Shown here piece after piece: positions 63,237 through 64,000 of a stretch of 64,000 bases of DNA; the first letter of the stretch is position 1, and each line of letters begins with the position of its first letter. Origin of the DNA: Nostoc sp. UHCC 0702 (GTDB taxonomy: Bacteria; Cyanobacteriota; Cyanobacteriia; Cyanobacteriales; Nostocaceae); the NCBI GenBank assembly GCA_017164015.1, contig CP071065.1:933409-997408 (forward strand), read 5' to 3'. Under the pieces are notes generated by a model, which was not told the origin of the DNA, did no database searches, and worked only from the letters and a program-made list of their open reading frames with translations. A program made the translations under genes and the position numbers.

Positions 63237-64000
63237 ATGAATAATCAGTTGCAAATAGAACCTCCTCCTGTAAGCTTTTTCTCTCCACTGTTGGAATTAC
63301 GAGACTACTATACTCGCCTTGTAGAAGAGTACGAAACTTTATACACACAGGCGCGATCGCAGCTCAACCATGTAGAAGCTTTATTGTTTAACTGGTCTTC
63401 TAGTTCAGATGCTAATGGCAAGCTTTCAACAGCTGAAGTAGTTGATGGGTCATCTAGACTTCCCCAACAAGACTTACTGTTATCTTTGCCTGATAACATT
63501 TCTAACTCAAAGATCCACTTGGTAGAGCCTAGGGAGTCTGAATTTTCAGACTCAGACAACTTGGAGATGGATAATTCTGTTGTTGTGGTTGAAGATACTA
63601 GCGCATATCCAGCGTCAACTACATCCCCAACTATAGAGACAGTTCCACAGACTCAAGTTCACCAAAGCAAGGTGGCTGACATTCCAATGCTACCTGAACA
63701 TCAACCTCTAACTCGGATGGAAGCTATCAAAAAGCTATTGCAAGAACATCTTGGTACTGTATGTCATATAGATTTCATTGTGCGATCGCTTTATGGAGAT
63801 TTAGTACCGACTGTGTTCAAAGTAGTTAAAGGCAGAGTCCAATCCTCACTTACACAAGGTAGAGAAAGAAATGCTTGGTCAGCTATCCCTGACGAGCCTG
63901 GTTGTTATACTCTGGATTTAAGTTTGGTAACTTCCAATCGTACTAATGGATACTCTCAGGCTGGTAAAAACAAAAAGAAGAAACCTGTCGTCCTCCCGAA
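63237..64000 (+). CDS. Large hypothetical protein with winged-helix-like region, 3' end beyond window
   Basis: Frame opens at ATG 63237 and stays open to the window edge (254 codons seen). The N-terminal helix (LELRDYYTRLVEEYETLYTQ) is coiled-coil-like. An acidic, Ser/Thr/Pro-rich linker follows. The segment EAIKKLLQEHLGTVCHIDFI, then VRSLYGDL and VKGRVQSSLTQGRER resembles a HARE-HTH/winged-helix module, and the last residues are lysine-rich (KNKKKKP). It may be a DNA-binding or scaffold protein. It follows the zinc-ribbon gene by 11 bp. Confidence 0.6.
   Translation, partial: MNNQLQIEPPPVSFFSPLLELRDYYTRLVEEYETLYTQARSQLNHVEALLFNWSSSSDANGKLSTAEVVDGSSRLPQQDLLLSLPDNISNSKIHLVEPRESEFSDSDNLEMDNSVVVVEDTSAYPASTTSPTIETVPQTQVHQSKVADIPMLPEHQPLTRMEAIKKLLQEHLGTVCHIDFIVRSLYGDLVPTVFKVVKGRVQSSLTQGRERNAWSAIPDEPGCYTLDLSLVTSNRTNGYSQAGKNKKKKPVVLP

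Noticed and set aside
1..64000. tRNA or rRNA genes
   Set aside because: I scanned for TTCGA-type T-loops and rRNA signatures by eye and found none with the right partners. A proper covariance-model scan was not possible.

Overview
The window is chromosomal DNA of a filamentous, probably heterocyst-forming and nitrogen-fixing cyanobacterium of the Nostoc/Anabaena type. Evidence: very frequent HIP1-like GCGATCGC octamers; a DevBCA-type exporter; an orphan nifV; ycf34; PEP-CTERM proteins; bacterial caspase/WD40 and multi-PAS hybrid kinase genes; many heptanucleotide tandem repeats (STRRs such as AGTCCCC, TCAATAG, CTCATAA); and several families of small palindromic MITE-like elements in the spacers. 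I saw no rRNA, tRNA or CRISPR array. Genes lie on both strands with long repeat-filled gaps.

Layout. 0.8-4.9 kb: devB-devC-devA exporter, with devA pushed 555 bp from devC by repeats. 5-10.8 kb: a membrane/coiled-coil protein, a HAD phosphatase, a small antitoxin-like protein, a Uma2 nuclease-like protein, an anchored PEP-CTERM protein and a secreted beta-propeller-like protein. 11-16 kb: biosynthetic ilvA, a spore-photoproduct-lyase-like radical SAM enzyme and a glycosyltransferase-like protein. 16.5-21 kb: a protein with two C-terminal Tudor-knot-like modules, then a leftward SDR - flavin monooxygenase - HD hydrolase operon. 21-29 kb: PutA, a GNAT, a hybrid histidine kinase broken by a nonsense codon, and a cytosolic BtuF-like protein. 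29-34 kb: a protealysin-like M4 peptidase, a methyltransferase gene broken by a TnpB-only IS200/IS605 element, and two hypothetical proteins. 34.9-40.5 kb: a PEP-CTERM protein, nifV, tsaB, ycf34 and cca.

40.6-52.5 kb is accessory in character: a fusion of an Mrr-like restriction nuclease domain to a ParA-type ATPase, a truncated ImmA/IrrE relic, an FdhF/YdeP-like molybdoenzyme, an ADP-ribosylglycohydrolase, a Uma2 protein with an expandable heptapeptide coil, and an 1802-residue caspase-STAND-WD40 protein with two in-frame STRR insertions. 52.9-64 kb: a 1442-residue hybrid kinase followed by a LuxR-type regulator, then DUF4168, holA, a DUF1868/2H-like protein, Hsp20, a zinc-ribbon protein and a gene that runs off the window.

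The best candidates for something new are the nuclease-ParA fusion beside a toxin-antitoxin relic, the cyanobacterial Tudor-knot protein, an apparently intact TnpB with its right-end RNA hairpin inside a destroyed methyltransferase, and the interplay of STRRs, MITEs and coding sequence: MITEs inserted in STRRs with a 3-bp duplication, and STRRs expanded inside genes without breaking frame.
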